Source: Histoplasma ohiense
Lineage: Eukaryota; Ascomycota; Eurotiomycetes; Onygenales; Ajellomycetaceae
Assembly (NCBI GenBank): GCA_017607445.1
Contig: JAEVHH010000001.1
Location: 3,906,001 to 3,970,000, forward strand
Direction of reading: 5' to 3'
DNA length: 64,000 bases
This document shows positions 47,149 through 58,987 of the stretch, one piece after another; the stretch's first letter is position 1; each line of letters begins with the position of its first letter. Under the pieces are notes generated by a model. The model did no database searches and had not been told where the DNA came from. It was given only the letters and a program-made list of their open reading frames with translations. Made by a program: the position numbers and the translations under genes.

Positions 47149-49917
47149 TGCAGCAATCCCAGCCGACCACAAGCGAAGCCATGCAACTGTGTTAAGTGGG
47201 GAGAGGGCTTTGATTCCCCCCCCAAGAAAAAGCACGCTAGGCAATGTCAGAAACTTGTAACCCTGCCTCGCCTCTCAAACGAAAGAAGATAAAATGAGCG
47301 AATAAGAGGGAGTCTAGATCGCGCCTCTTATTCTATTTCGCGCAATTTGGATAAGTACGCACCGGGAAGCACGAATTGGAGGGGAGCCTACTCGTCTTCT
47401 ATTGCGTTTTGGGAGCACACCCCCCATGGTATCCTTCCTTCGGGTGACGTTGTTGGCGCCAGAAAGCAGGCGCTAAGTTTTGTATTTCTGCATATATACA
47501 CATACATACCTACGATGTTACTTTTCACCATTGGTTTCCAGACACACCTTTTAAGTTTAATTGGCTTTTTTTTTATTTTCTATTTTTCATATGGCGGAAT
47601 ATTTTGCTGACTTGTATTATTCTCGCCTTTTTCGCCTAGATTGCTTTCGGAATCGGGCTTCCTGTAGCCTCCACCTGAACGTTACCAGGCCCCTAGGGCG
47701 TCGCACCCTGACGCCCCCTTCCCCCGGCCATTGCTTGGCCATGCTTGTTCTCTCTCTATCTCCAGAAACGCCATAATAATGGCAAGTGGATGGCTGAAAG
47801 AACCCAGTTGTCGTAGCCAGCCGTCTACTAGACAGTTCTGTGCCACGCACTGGTTCATCAACATCCACGCGTCGAATCACAGTGGCTGCCATACTTCCAC
47901 TGTTCCGTGCTATGGGAACTCCAAATAGGATCCTTCTCCCCCACTGGCCATCTCGCCTGCTGCCCTTGGGGTAAGGAGGGAAAGGGGAGAAGAGATGATG
48001 ACTCACCAGTCTTCCTGGCTTTAGCATATATGTTCCCATGAGTCTCTGGACGTCTCTATTTTAGCTTGCTATCACCCTTCATAGGCTGTATATGATAGAC
48101 ATGGGATTCTAGCAATCTATCCCCCCACAGGCCTAGGAGCAGGAAAAACGGTGACGTCAAACAGCTCAAGTGGTGTACCATGATTTTAACAGACAGAAAC
48201 AGACAGCCAACGGAATGGACATAGTCTGCGACCACTGGCACATGTTAGTGTCATGTTTAAGGAGAATGGTGTCTATCTCCATCGCACATCTGTCACTGGC
48301 GGATCGTTCCTTTCCTGCGAGGCTATTACTGCTTAGGGAGTGAGCATGCGTTGAAGTTGGTGTTGTTTGACAGGTCAACCGTCGTTCCGGACCGGGGGAG
48401 CAGGAGATGTCATTGATACCATCTGTCCATACCGCTTATATCTATATATATATATCGATATGTATACGTGGGTCTGCAGGTTATGGAGGAGGCTCCCCTC
48501 CTATCGTGTGGCTCTGCATCTCCTGTCTTCTCACAGGCTTTACACGGCCGATACAAAACTGCTCATCTTCTTACCTCCACTTCTACACCTTTCTACCAAA
48601 CCGCCTCCTGTCCCTTTCACCCCCACTTTTTGCGTTTGATAAAAGGGGTAATATTCTGTTTTGTGTGCTCCTTCCGCTTCTCAGTAACAATATTACCCGC
48701 TGGTCGGCATTTCGCGCTACTGGTACGGGAATCTCCCTCCAATGGGAACTATTTTTCATTTTCATTTTCATTTTCATTTATCCCTTTCATTATTTCTATG
48801 CACATGATATATGATATTATAGAGGGTCGGTCATCTCGTACTGTTGTAGGGTTGTTTTATTTAAGATGAAACGTTTTTCTGATGCTCATATACATTCATC
48901 TATACTTCTTTGCAACTTGCCAAATAAAATATTCGCAGCGACCTACATGATATGTTGTCCTTTTAACTAACTATACGCTCTGTTTGAGATAAGTGGGGAT
49001 GAACGCCACATTGTAAATCTAGGTATTCATTCTCCTGTGGACACAGCATGGCAGGTTTGCGACACAACTCTCCAAACTAAAAGATGATAGCACTGGGCTC
49101 CCTTTTAGATGTGGTTGGTGATAATGATAATAAGATAATAAGATCAATATACTTATATACTTAACTATGTAATTTCCCCGAACGTGGATGCACAAAACAA
49201 ACCACGGCCAATGAGAATAGAGGTTGGTAAAGTGAACCTTCCATGACTGTTCGTCGCTGTCAACTAGCGCTTTTCTAGAACTACTTTCTCACCTGCATGG
49301 GGGTCAGAGGTCCAAGGCTCATCCCATGATACGTATGGGTGTTGGCGTAAATGCATGTAAGCTACTATGACACTGTGCCAACCTCTCGCTAACTCGCAGT
49401 CCCAGCTCGCCAACTTCCTGTCTTGTATCGCTTATTGTGGGCACGATGCAATAAACACAGAGAAACCCCGCAACCTGACAGTCACACGATGCACCGATCA
49501 TTGATTCATTTCGGTCTTGTGTCTCAGCTTTGAAACTCTTAGCACTCCTTATGCGGAAAAGAGACCTGTGGAAAAGAATGGGGGGTTGCGCGGGGGTCTC
49601 CAGTGCGATACGCTTTCGGAAATTTGCACACCATATTTTCCTTATTAAATAAGATACAGTCAAGACAAGAGATTAAAAAAAGAAAAGAAGAAGAAAGAAA
49701 AAAGAAAGCAATCTCTCAATACCCCGGATTCGCAATCTCTTGATGTGTCAGATTGTGCTCTAGGCGGGGCCTTTCAGTCTTCCAGAAGGCGGCCGTGCAC
49801 TCCGAATGTCTCCACCATGGATGAAGCCATCCACGAGTGATGCATCCCTCTTCCATGGCCGGTGACCAGCAAGGTCTCCCGGCTTCTGTCAGCCCTACCC
49901 ATCTATCTGTATCCGTA

Positions 49918-50160
49918 TTACGGTGTATGTTGTGAATGTCCCTTAGACAGGCATGCCTTGCATTTTCTGATATCGCGCCAGATGGCATCTGTCGATGCAT
50001 CCAGATACTCTCTCTTTAGTTGCAGGTGAGCATTTGCGAGAGCGAATGTTTGTACGGATAGGATCCCTGCCATAGAGAAAAGGGTTGTGAGTGCTACTTG
50101 CTCGTCCGGCCAGGAAAACCCGTAAACGAAATGAAGAAGAAAAAGCCAAGAGAGAGTCAT
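49918..50160 (-). CDS. Possible short secreted or membrane ORF, 80 aa
   Basis: ORF starting MTLSWLFLLHFVYGF, a plausible hydrophobic leader. It continues with WPDEQVALTTLFSMAGIL and a more polar tail ending in SQHTP. It has no recognised family. Supporting evidence is only the leader-like start and balanced composition. It may be chance, or the first exon of a longer gene. Confidence 0.2.
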   Translation of the reverse strand: MTLSWLFLLHFVYGFSWPDEQVALTTLFSMAGILSVQTFALANAHLQLKREYLDASTDAIWRDIRKCKACLSKGHSQHTP

Positions 50161-51221
50161 CTTTCGTGGGCGTTTTTTGTTCTTGATTCTCTTCTTCCTT
50201 CTCTCCTTCTTTCTTGCTTCCTTCCTTTCTTGAATCCTTTTACACAAACAATGCGGACCCCGGCCAAGCGAGCACTGGGTTTTTCTTTGTCGATGACGAG
50301 GGCGCCCCGGCGAAAGGGACAGGGACATTGACATGGACGTGAACCTGGACAGTCAAGGCCTGAAGCCACGGAAAAGCGGCTGGGAAATAATCATAATCAA
50401 TTACTATTAAGAGGAGGGAGGAGGAGGAGGGAAGAAAACGAGTGAGGTGGAGCCTGTACGCATTCCGCGAGCAGCTGGGACGAGAAGTGCTAGGCGCGCG
50501 CGGATATTTGGGAAAAAGATTTCGTCTTCAGCCTCTTTTTGATTTCTTTCTTTCTTTCTTTTACCCTTCAATAATTTCCTATCGTGCTGACCGTCCCTTA
50601 CGTTGGGCTTCTCTGGACCGATCAAGAACACCATGAGATCTCTCGAAATCCATGACTTACTAGTAGCATCAATGAATGTTCACCTTGTTTTCACATTCGC
50701 CCATTCATCTGATATCCTTGACGAATAGTCAAATTTGATAGTATCACGCTTCCTGCTCCCCCTCCCCTCATACCCCCCCCCACCGTTTCTCCTACCAACG
50801 CCTTGCTCATTCCCATTTGTTTTCCCCCAGGGAACCCCAGCACAACAATTCATTGGTCCCAACCAAGGAATCCCACAACCCTGGACCCCTGCGTGCATAA
50901 AATTGCAAATTGCATTCCGAACTCACATGCTGTCCGGCTGAAGGGTCTTCCTGGTGCCAAAGCCGCCCAGGCCCTAGCTATGAGTCGATACCCTCAAGTG
51001 GTGTCTGAGTTCCGGGGCGATGCGCCGCTGCCCGCTCATCCTGACTCCTGACTGGCGTGGTCAGTGAAGTCGACGTCTGTGCCTTGAGGCACTTTTTCTC
51101 AGCATCCGCCGTCAGATGTTGTTTTGGCAGTGGTTGGCGATGAGGTGAATGGTGGAGGGCCGGAAGGCGGGTGGGTCACTCCAGGAACTGCTCTCTGTAT
51201 TCGCCATCTCGCCTTGCAATT

Positions 51222-51268
51222 CATATATATATATATATATATGTGAGTGTGAGTGTGTGTGTGTGTGT
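51222..51268 (+). repeat. (TA)n - (GT)n compound microsatellite
   Basis: About ten TA units followed by GAGTGT and GT units. Confidence 0.9.
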
Positions 51269-52265
51269 CGAGGACGTGATGGTAATTCGCACCTGCACAC
51301 TGCACCCTCATATCTCAGTAGTATCGGCGTCCAGCTCCTTGCCTCCGCTCTCCCGGCCAGCGTGGTTGTGAGATATCCATAGTATACTCTTGTAAAGGCT
51401 TGGTACAGCCATATCCGCCTCGATTGTGGAGGAGTATCTCCTTCTTTTGTACTGTCCAAAGTGCACCCGCTACGGTCAGCCCTACCTTGGCGGGAGTTAC
51501 CTCCTCCTCAACATGAGGGCGACGGGTTTCCTTTGGTAGATACTATTGGAGAATGGTGAGTGCTGTGGAGAAGAGAACTTGTTGCGAGCACAAAGGGAAA
51601 AACTAAAATCGTGTTGTAAATAGTTGCCGCTGTTATTATTTCCTTCTAGATTGTGTGGAGAAAGGGCTCGGGAGATACATACAACCAACTGTTGACTGCA
51701 AAGCTGGTCACAAAAGCCTTCAAATGTCCGCTTCATCACGTCTATTGAAAGCTTAACAACCATGCATTCGTCAGTGTCAGAATAGAACCCGCGGCATATG
51801 TTCCGATGCCGAAGGCAGATGCGGTAGGGTTACGGGTGTGTGAGCCATTCCGTTGATCTTGAAAGATATTGATGTCTTTTTCAAAACTTTGGCATCAGAT
51901 ATTCAGGAATACTGGATAGGAGAGATTGTGTGAAAATTGTATCTGTATCAGAAAAATATGAAAACGTGATATTAAAATGTAGAATATAAAACCGGAATTG
52001 GACCCGTCCCTGAATCGACACAGCATAATGGCAGCCCCTATGGAACTCGTTAACTACAACGGAAGAACTCCGCCATCTGATTTGAAACAAAAACATGTCG
52101 GGTATTTTGTACGTCTTCATTAACCATCCAACAGCCTGGGACACATTACTCACATTTTGGCGTATCTGCTTTCCCTTCATTCACCTAAACCCCTTTGCCT
52201 AAACACACTTCCCACTAATTCATTCACTCCCGAAACAAAGATGACTACGGCCCGATAGGAAGCCT

Positions 52266-53165
52266 TCATTTTCCCAACGCCAAAAACAGCCGATCTCCAA
52301 CGTCACCTACACCAGGTTTTATCATCCCCTTTGCGTCCAATCCCGGATCGACACCGCCCAGCCAAACATCCACCCCTTCCGGCCATTCCTCCGCTGCCCG
52401 TTTTGCTCCACATTCACTCGCCAACACACTAAGAACTAATATCTTAGAGACCCCCCATTCCTTCAAAGTCTGGATCGCAGCCGCACAAGTGGCCCCTGTC
52501 GCGATTATCGGATCAACGATGATGGCAAGAGAAACAGCGGCAGCGTTTTTCTGTGGGTTTTCAGCAAGGGGCTTGAAGGGAAGGTTATTGTAGTATTCGA
52601 CCGGGTGGAGGGTGGTTGGTTCGCGGAATAGTCCCAGATGGTGTATTGCAACGGGTGAGGGGAGGAGATCTTGGATTGCTGGGTGGCGAGGGCAGTTAGG
52701 AGATTGGATTGGCAAACAAACGACCGGACTGAAAGCTCTGAAAGGCTGGCGTGGTTGAACAATGGGTGACAAACCTTGTACCATTCCCAGGCCTGACCGG
52801 AGAATTGGGACCAGTGCGATGTTTTCAGTTATGATGGTTTCTTCGGAATATTCATACCCAAGAGGTGTTGTACCCTACAATATATGTTAGGAGAAAAGAG
52901 TAAGATTGACTGTGCTTCTGCTACACGGTATCCTCCCGCTCTTTTATCTCGACAGCGAAGGAAGGGGGGAGTAAGTGCTCACCATACCACTCGGAGTGAC
53001 CTGTAAACTGGCACCCAAAGCCTCACAGCCAATTATCATAGCAATGTCATTTATTAACCTGTTTGTGTCCTTGCAGCTGGTAGCATTGGAGCGCAGCTGA
53101 GAGAGCTTCGCGCGAAGACAAGGATGCTGGGAAACATGTATGTTATTTGAGAACGCGGACGCCAT
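52266..53165 (-). CDS. FUR1: Uracil phosphoribosyltransferase
   Basis: Pyrimidine-salvage enzyme that joins uracil and PRPP to make UMP. Inferred exons: 53165-52983, 52874-52775 and 52678-52266 (696 nt, 231 aa). Motifs in order: CEALGASLQVTPSGM, then GTTPLGYEYSEE and the LVPILRSGLGMVQAIQDLLP stretch across the second intron, HHLGLFREPTTLHPVEYY, the PRPP-binding loop DPIIATGATCAAAI, and the uracil-binding GGVDPGLDAKGMIKPGVGDVGDR region near the C-terminus. These are characteristic of the UPRT/Fur1 family, and the length is normal. The longer ORF at 52266-52784 reads through the second intron and carries an unrelated Pro-rich stretch, so it is not the real product. Loss of this enzyme gives 5-fluorocytosine/5-fluorouracil resistance in many fungi. 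It is divergent from the fluoride exporter. Confidence 0.95.
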
Positions 53166-53776
53166 GGTTCTTCTGGCTGTCCTGGAGGAATACTAGCGAT
53201 TACTCGTATTTAGGAGCTTGAGCGACGATTCATTAACTCTTCCTATGTCTGTCGAGACAAAGGAAGAAAAGATGATGTTGAGATGGTGGAGCAAGGCGGT
53301 AGGGATGCTTATCTTATCAACCTGTGTATGAACGCTGTATGCTACGGTATCGGGCCGGAATGCGTCCCGTTTGCCCCACAACAGCTGCATAATTTCGGCC
53401 AGCCCCCACCATTTTTTGTACCCAATATTACTGAGGGTATTAATATTACCGCTAAGCCTGTCACATGATGTACTATGTCCATCTCGGCAAGCTTAACCTC
53501 ATCGACTTCCCATCAACACTTATACTCTTGAATATTCGAACAAATATGCTGTCTCCCGTTTGGAAACACAGCATCCGGGAAAGGGCTATGGCGTGTGTAT
53601 CGACGCAGCAGTTCTTGTTGCATTCTGGTAACATCGAGGTAATGTTCGTGATTCTTGGAAGTTTTGCTTGGCCCGCAGTGAATTGAATTAAGCTTACACT
53701 TTTGCTATATCAAGAGGGCCCAGTGAAAAAGAACTGTCGATTTTAATGGGGGACCTTTCGAACGTATGCTTCAAGC
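53166..53776. promoter_or_regulatory. Divergent promoter, FUR1 / fluoride exporter
   Basis: 611-bp spacer between two opposed start codons. It holds both 5' regions, and no gene or clear regulatory motif was recognised. Confidence 0.55.
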
Positions 53777-55507
53777 ATGGATGACGAAAAATCGTCAGTT
53801 CATTTTCGCCATTCCCACAGCGGACAAGAAGCTCAGGAGGAGGCGCTTGGCGACCCGGAATTGACCCGAGGCCCAAGTCTCGAAGAAGCACAGTCAGGAT
53901 GGAGGGGAAAACGCCGCAGATTGGAAGAGGGACGAGTCGCAGACTTCACTGAGAGTGCCATCCCAGATACCCTTGAAGATGCAGAAGCGGAATTGCAAAG
54001 AGAACATATCCGTGAAGCGACTTTCCGAAGAGATTTAGAGCGCAATGGACCTCTGACTGAGTTTGCCGTACCTCCTCCCGTTGAACGCGTGTCATCCTGG
54101 CGAGGTGACTGGGCAGCTCTCGAGAGTGCTGAGTCTCGTGTTACGACGCCGCCCCCGACCGTTGAACGAGTTGCCGGAATCGAGGCCAGATTATGGGATT
54201 ATGCTACTCGTCTTTATACAATCTCATATCTGGTGTTTTTCTCAATACTTGGAGCACTGGCTCGGATTGGACTGCAGTGGTTGACTTCTTATCCCGGAGC
54301 ACCTTTAATCACTGCAGTTACATGGGCAAATGTTGGAGGATGCTTGCTTATGGGATTCTTAGCTGAGGACCGAAAGCTGTTTCGTGAAGAATGGGGACAG
54401 TGGAAGCGAAAGCATCCCGGACACGAATCTAGCGCGCCAAATGGCCATATTTCCAATCCATCCTCTCATGCTCACTTGCCGCATCCTATGAAACAACTCC
54501 GACGGCGGTATTCGCGTTCCCATACCCGCCAACAGCACCCGCCTTCAGAGCGACAATCTCGAGTTTCCGAACACAACGACGTAGATAGCCCGAAAGAGGA
54601 ACCGGTGACGCCACCTATGGAACCAGCCCAATCCCTCAAAATCCATAAATCTATCAAAAAGACTATACCCCTTTACATTGGCCTCACAACTGGCTTCTGC
54701 GGCTCCCTCACTTCCTTCTCGACCTTCATGCTCGACGTCTTCCTCGCGCTGGCGAATGACCTCCCCACGCCTGGGCACCCAGAATCTCCCGTACCGCGCA
54801 ATGGTGGATACAGCTTCATGGCCGTTCTCGCCATAATAATCTACACCCTCTCCCTCAGCATCGGTGCGCTAATTCTCGGCTCCCACCTCGCCATTTTCAT
54901 GGACAAATACACCCCCGTAATCCCCTACATTTTCTCACGAAGATATGTCGACCCCTTTATCTCCTTTCTAGCCATGGGCTCCTGGCTCGGCGCTGTCTTC
55001 CTCGCCATCTGGCCTCCTGATCGCTCTCTGGGAGTCCGCGAGCATTGGCGCGGAAGCGCCGTGTTTGCCGTCGTCTTCGCACCCCTAGGCTGTCTGTTTC
55101 GATTCTATGTCTCGTTATTACTTAACAGCCGAATTCCCAAGTTTCCCTTAGGGACATTCACAGCGAATATCTTCGGCACTTTGGTGCTGGCTATGTGCTA
55201 TGACCTGCAGAGGTCGAGGAATGTGCTTGCTGGGTCTGTGTCCTCCTTTTCCCCCACTTCCGCTGCCGTTGCGGCGGCCGCCGTTAGCGTATCTCGTCTC
55301 ACTGGATGTCAGGTATTGCAGGGCATTATGGATGGGTTCTGTGGCTGTACGACAACGGTGAGTACGTGGGTGGCTGAGTTGGATAGTCTTGACCATGAGC
55401 ATGCGTACGTGTATGGGTTGGTTACAACTGGTGTTGCGCTAGGCCTTTTGGTTGTGGTTATTGGGTCGGTGCAGTGGACGGTTGGGTTTGGTTTTGTGGT
55501 CTGTTGA
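53777..55507 (+). CDS. FEX1: Fluoride export protein (double CrcB/Fex domain)
   Basis: Plasma-membrane fluoride channel of the CrcB/Fluc-Fex family, which protects against fluoride. Single exon, 576 aa. A long hydrophilic cytosolic N-terminus (residues 1-145, charged, RRRLEEGR) precedes two homologous CrcB units, as in eukaryotic Fex. Unit 1 has LVFFSILGALARIGLQWL, TWANVGGCLLMGFLAED with its key Asn and, after a charged His/Arg/Ser-rich linker (about 215-290), GLTTGFCGSLTSFSTFMLD. Unit 2 has LGCLFRFYVSLLL, TFTANIFGTLVLA and DGFCGCTTTVSTWVAEL. The paired Asn and the TxFST/TVST tracks are the fluoride-path signatures. The linker and N-terminus are longer than in yeast Fex1 (about 375 aa). I see no intron signals. 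The start at 53777 is the first in-frame ATG. Confidence 0.94.
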   Translation: MDDEKSSVHFRHSHSGQEAQEEALGDPELTRGPSLEEAQSGWRGKRRRLEEGRVADFTESAIPDTLEDAEAELQREHIREATFRRDLERNGPLTEFAVPPPVERVSSWRGDWAALESAESRVTTPPPTVERVAGIEARLWDYATRLYTISYLVFFSILGALARIGLQWLTSYPGAPLITAVTWANVGGCLLMGFLAEDRKLFREEWGQWKRKHPGHESSAPNGHISNPSSHAHLPHPMKQLRRRYSRSHTRQQHPPSERQSRVSEHNDVDSPKEEPVTPPMEPAQSLKIHKSIKKTIPLYIGLTTGFCGSLTSFSTFMLDVFLALANDLPTPGHPESPVPRNGGYSFMAVLAIIIYTLSLSIGALILGSHLAIFMDKYTPVIPYIFSRRYVDPFISFLAMGSWLGAVFLAIWPPDRSLGVREHWRGSAVFAVVFAPLGCLFRFYVSLLLNSRIPKFPLGTFTANIFGTLVLAMCYDLQRSRNVLAGSVSSFSPTSAAVAAAAVSVSRLTGCQVLQGIMDGFCGCTTTVSTWVAELDSLDHEHAYVYGLVTTGVALGLLVVVIGSVQWTVGFGFVVC

Positions 55508-55981
55508 TGCGGGTTTGGATTTTGGTTGATAGATGTATAAAAAAAAGTATATACAAGCAGACTGCAAATTGTCACCGGCGGCTACATATTTATTGACGCA
55601 ACTTTCTGGTGGAAGAAGAAACTTTCGACATCAAATCAGCAGGCATATAATGCACCTCGCAAAAATAGCGCAAAAGGTCGCTGCAACTCCCAATAAATAG
55701 TCGCGAGATGTCGGTGTTACCGATGGTGGTAAGGGTATATAGGAGTCATAATCAAAGTGGTATCCCAAAGAGCAAGAAGAAAACTGCACGCGAACCGAAG
55801 GTACATGAAAAGTGTCTTACAAAAACATACGTTCCAACGCCTTTCCAAACAATATAGAAACAGGGACGCCCATGTCCGTCGTTCCCAATTATAATCTCAG
55901 AAACCAACCCAACTGCCGAAAGAGAGCACCAGACAACCACCAACACGCATCAACAAAACTAGCGAACGAACACATCATTCG
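55508..55981. other. Convergent intergenic spacer
   Basis: 474 bp between the fluoride exporter and the small membrane-protein gene. No supported gene. It probably holds both 3' UTRs. Confidence 0.5.
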
Positions 55982-56524
55982 TTAAACAATCAAATCCTGC
56001 ATCGCATCGCCAAACCCAAACCCATTCGCACTTGTGCCGTTCCGAGTCGATCGACTCGGTATCCCATCAACAGCTCCTGATACCGCAAAGCCATCATGAT
56101 CACTATTATCGTCCACGCCCTGCTCCCGCTGTTTCTCGGATCGCCGTAGCCGCACTTGCGCAGTGAGGGCCTCACGGCGAGCAACTTCTATGGCAGCGTT
56201 GCGCTTTTGGGCGGCTGAGGGCTCTGTCAGTCTATATTCCATAGCAATGTGTGGATCGGAAAGGATTATGCGAATGATTAGGTTGAGTATTTACATCTGT
56301 AAGATGGAAGTGCGGGACAGGCGCGGGCTCTGACGCCATTGATGAATGTACTACATACCTTGCCAGAAATACCAATAGACAAGCATGGTCACTATCGATA
56401 AGAAGATGAAGCCAAACATAATGCCCAATTCTTGCCCCATGGATGGTACAGGAGTGAAAGGAATGGGGTGGACGTCGCCAGGCCTCATGGAATGGACGAT
56501 TCCTCCATGGCCGTTCATTTCCAT
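55982..56524 (-). CDS. Small single-pass membrane protein, 132 aa, unknown function
   Basis: Inferred exons: 56524-56359 and 56214-55982 (399 nt). The intron starts GTATGT and ends CCCTCAG, joining FWQ to AAQKRNAAIEVARRE in frame. The N-terminus (MEMNGHGGIVHSMRPGD) is followed by one hydrophobic segment, IMFGFIFLSIVTMLVYWYF (about residues 34-52). A basic, Ala/Arg-rich amphipathic helix follows (VARREALTAQVRLRRSEKQRE), then a flexible Gly/Ser tail ending in MQDLIV. The topology suggests a tail facing the cytosol or matrix. I do not recognise a named family. Because the second-exon open frame extends upstream to MEYRLTE, a careless annotation would take that as the start. The spliced version restores the transmembrane segment and is preferred. 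Confidence 0.7.
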
Positions 56525-58110
56525 CTGTTTGTGATTTCTTTTTTTGTAGTTGTGTAGTGCGGCACTTTGGATTTCTGGACGGGTCGTCTTTACGTAATTG
56601 TCAATATCGGATGGCTTCGAGGATGGTATGGATACGCGATTTCGCCAGTGCTAAAGAGGTGAAAGAAGTTGGCTTCTCATTCATGTGATGCTGTAAAATT
56701 TCTGATAAGATAGCAATCTACACGGTGTTAGTGTTGTCTCCCTATAATAAGGAATGGGCGTTTCAAATGGAACTTTTGTATTCAAACAAAGAAACCATGG
56801 GATAGAGTTTAGATTGCCTCAAACTCAATGGCCAAGTAACCTTGGAACGCGGATCTGACGAATGCGGAAACTCAAAACACAGGTCCCGTACCAAGGCTTC
56901 AACCAAGTGGTTTTTGTCTTCTTTATATCCCCGCCTTTGCAAGTCCAGATTTCAGTCTGCCCCGTTCTGAGTCCAATAGCAAATATTTGCCTGGAAGTTA
57001 TCTGGGAATGGTCGCAGCGATATTCTTGATCTGGCTGTCGCGTAATCGTAAACAAAAACAACCCAGTTCCTCCCTCTTTGCTCGTATTTCGCATTCACAG
57101 GCGTCTTTCTGGCTGAAAGAAGCGCAAAAACGAGCAGTTTTGTTGGGTGGGATTGAGGTGTGCGCTGGCTTCAAACAATAATTATCATACGCAGTACGAC
57201 GTTCGTCCAAGTGGGAGATGTTGAATCAGCAGATGATCAAGAGGAGGATTAAGCCGGATTGCAGGTTCTTTATGGCGAATGAAAATGGGCATCTACTGAT
57301 TGTTGATGGATGGCCGTGCGACAAAAGGAGGACTGATGTCAGTCTGGGGGACGATCATCGTGGAACATTTCCATATCGGGCAGCACATGGGGTTCAACTT
57401 GTGGGGCATGAGTCAGCAAGCCCTGACTAGTGAGATCTATGCTCTATCAATTCTGTCCTCGAGACGAGATTTCACAGATATTAAAACTCCGTTGCAATTC
57501 CAGAATGCAATTCCGACTTGGGAGTCAAGGCAGATCCATTAATAATTCGACACTAACAGCTCACGGAAAGACAGCCACCTGAAAGTCATGCAACAGTTCT
57601 AGCCGGTTGGGATCCGTTCAGTCTGCCCTTCCAGCTTCAAAAGATTGACAAGGTGATACAAAAACAAACCCCTCATGCCATACAACTCCCTCTTACACCT
57701 GGAGAGGCGCGGTGTACCAGAAATGTTAAATACAGTTAATTTTTTTTTTTTTTTTTTTTTTTGGCCTGGGTTCTTCCACCGACAGAACGCCGAAAATACC
57801 GAATCTTACTCACCGGCTTCCAGCGTCGTCACACTGTCATATTATTGTTCTACATGCGAGAATGAGACAGGTCCAAGGGAAATCTTCAGCAGTATTGCGC
57901 AATCAGAAAATGATGGCGGCATGGAAGATTTGTCGCTGGAAGAGAGAGCGAACGATACAAAACGACTTGTCATCGGGCGCATGAATGGTGAGTTTGAAGC
58001 TGTAGGGGGTGCAAGGTCGAGGGGCAAAAATCAGATAGCTGAGTTCTGAAGGATAACCATAAAAGCAGTGTTCGATATCTATCCTGTTTTGCTGATGTTG
58101 TCCCTCCACT
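56525..58110. other. Intergenic, no supported gene
   Basis: 1.6 kb containing a 23-nt T run at 57740-57762. Plus-strand ORFs at about 57218-57542 and 57675-58049 have no recognisable domain, and the latter owes its length partly to the T run. Confidence 0.45.
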
Positions 58111-58987
58111 TTATCCAGAAATCACCTTGAATTTCGTGCAGTCATCCTGTGCACCCCGATTGGGAACAGGCATAATGACGGGTTGATGGTTGGCTGCTGC
58201 TGTCAAAGTGCAAACGCGATAAAAACCCGGCTTCCCAAGGCCCCCTTCAAGCGTCGCTGTGAAATCGTCAGTTTTATTCACGGCATGCGGACCGTTGACG
58301 CTCTTGAACCAAGTCGGATTGCTCGCGTCTAAGGCTTGAATAGCTGTAGTGTTGGGCCCCATAAACTGAACAGTGAGATGTGTGTGACCTCGTACGAGTC
58401 CTTCACAATTTAGCGACTGTGGTGCGGAGAGGAATGTCACATTCGAATTTGTGTAGAAGCCCATTTCGATGTTCTTGACTGCGACCTTGAAAGTAATCGT
58501 CTGATTGACTTTGAATTCATCACCTGGCAACGGAGACGTGATGAGAGTAGAAACCATGTGTTTTGTTGATGGAATCTCGCCCATGGCTGTGGTGGCATTA
58601 GAGATAATCTTGCTAGGAGTTGCATTGTGGGAACTAAGAGCTACTCACGGATGCCGTTACAAGATCCTTCATTGATCTTGGTGCCGTTTGTTAATGTCTT
58701 CCCGTTACAGTAGTTGATGAAGTTGTTCGATGAACTATTTCCTCCGTTAGATGAATCTAATTAAATACCAAATGCACTGGCGCATACGTTAGAGAAGGAA
58801 TGACTTCGTCTTTATTCAGAGCTTCTTTTTCCCCATCTAATTCGGAGCCTTTCTGGAGAACGGGTGGATCCAAGCATAGTCCATAACATTGATTTTTGGG
58901 AACATTCGTCTGCTTCTCTTCTCCTAGAACACAATGGGCGAGACACAGCGTACGGGCCAGGAGATATATAAAGGTTCCTAATCGCAT
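58111..58987 (-). CDS. Secreted protein of a conserved fungal family, 253 aa
   Basis: Predicted extracellular protein. Inferred exons: 58987-58788, 58734-58649 and 58586-58111 (762 nt, 253 aa). The first intron is 53 nt and has a CTAAC branch site. The signal peptide is MRLGTFIYLLARTLCLAHCVLG, with a hydrophobic core of about 17 residues and likely cleavage after residue 22. A Cys-containing linker follows (NQCYGLCLDPP, NYCNGKTL, GSCNG). The conserved beta-rich domain then starts at HMVSTLITSPLPGDEF and contains VRGHTHLTVQ, GGLGKPGFYRVCTL and NHQPVIMPVPNRGAQDDC. I recognise this pattern from many ascomycete secreted hypotheticals, with no established function. Several Asn-x-Ser/Thr sites (NQT, NVT, NTT, NKT) may be glycosylated. 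ORF-only annotation would miss that three exons are needed to link the signal peptide to the domain. Confidence 0.82.

Larger units (their letters stand above)
47149..52265. other. 5.1-kb convergent intergenic region
   Basis: Between the 3' ends of the Ras GEF and UPRT genes. It holds a (TA)n/(GT)n tract at 51222-51268, TTTTCAT repeats at about 48750-48780 and many domain-free ORFs. One short ORF at 49918-50160 is listed separately. No RNA gene was recognised. Confidence 0.5.

Noticed and set aside
52266..52784. Longer single-exon reading of the UPRT 3' part
   Set aside because: Its first 35 residues are unlike UPRT. Splicing at 52775/52678 restores the family sequence exactly in frame.
57675..58049. 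124-codon plus-strand ORF with a Phe run
   Set aside because: The Phe run translates a 23-nt T tract, and the rest has no domain or splicing support.
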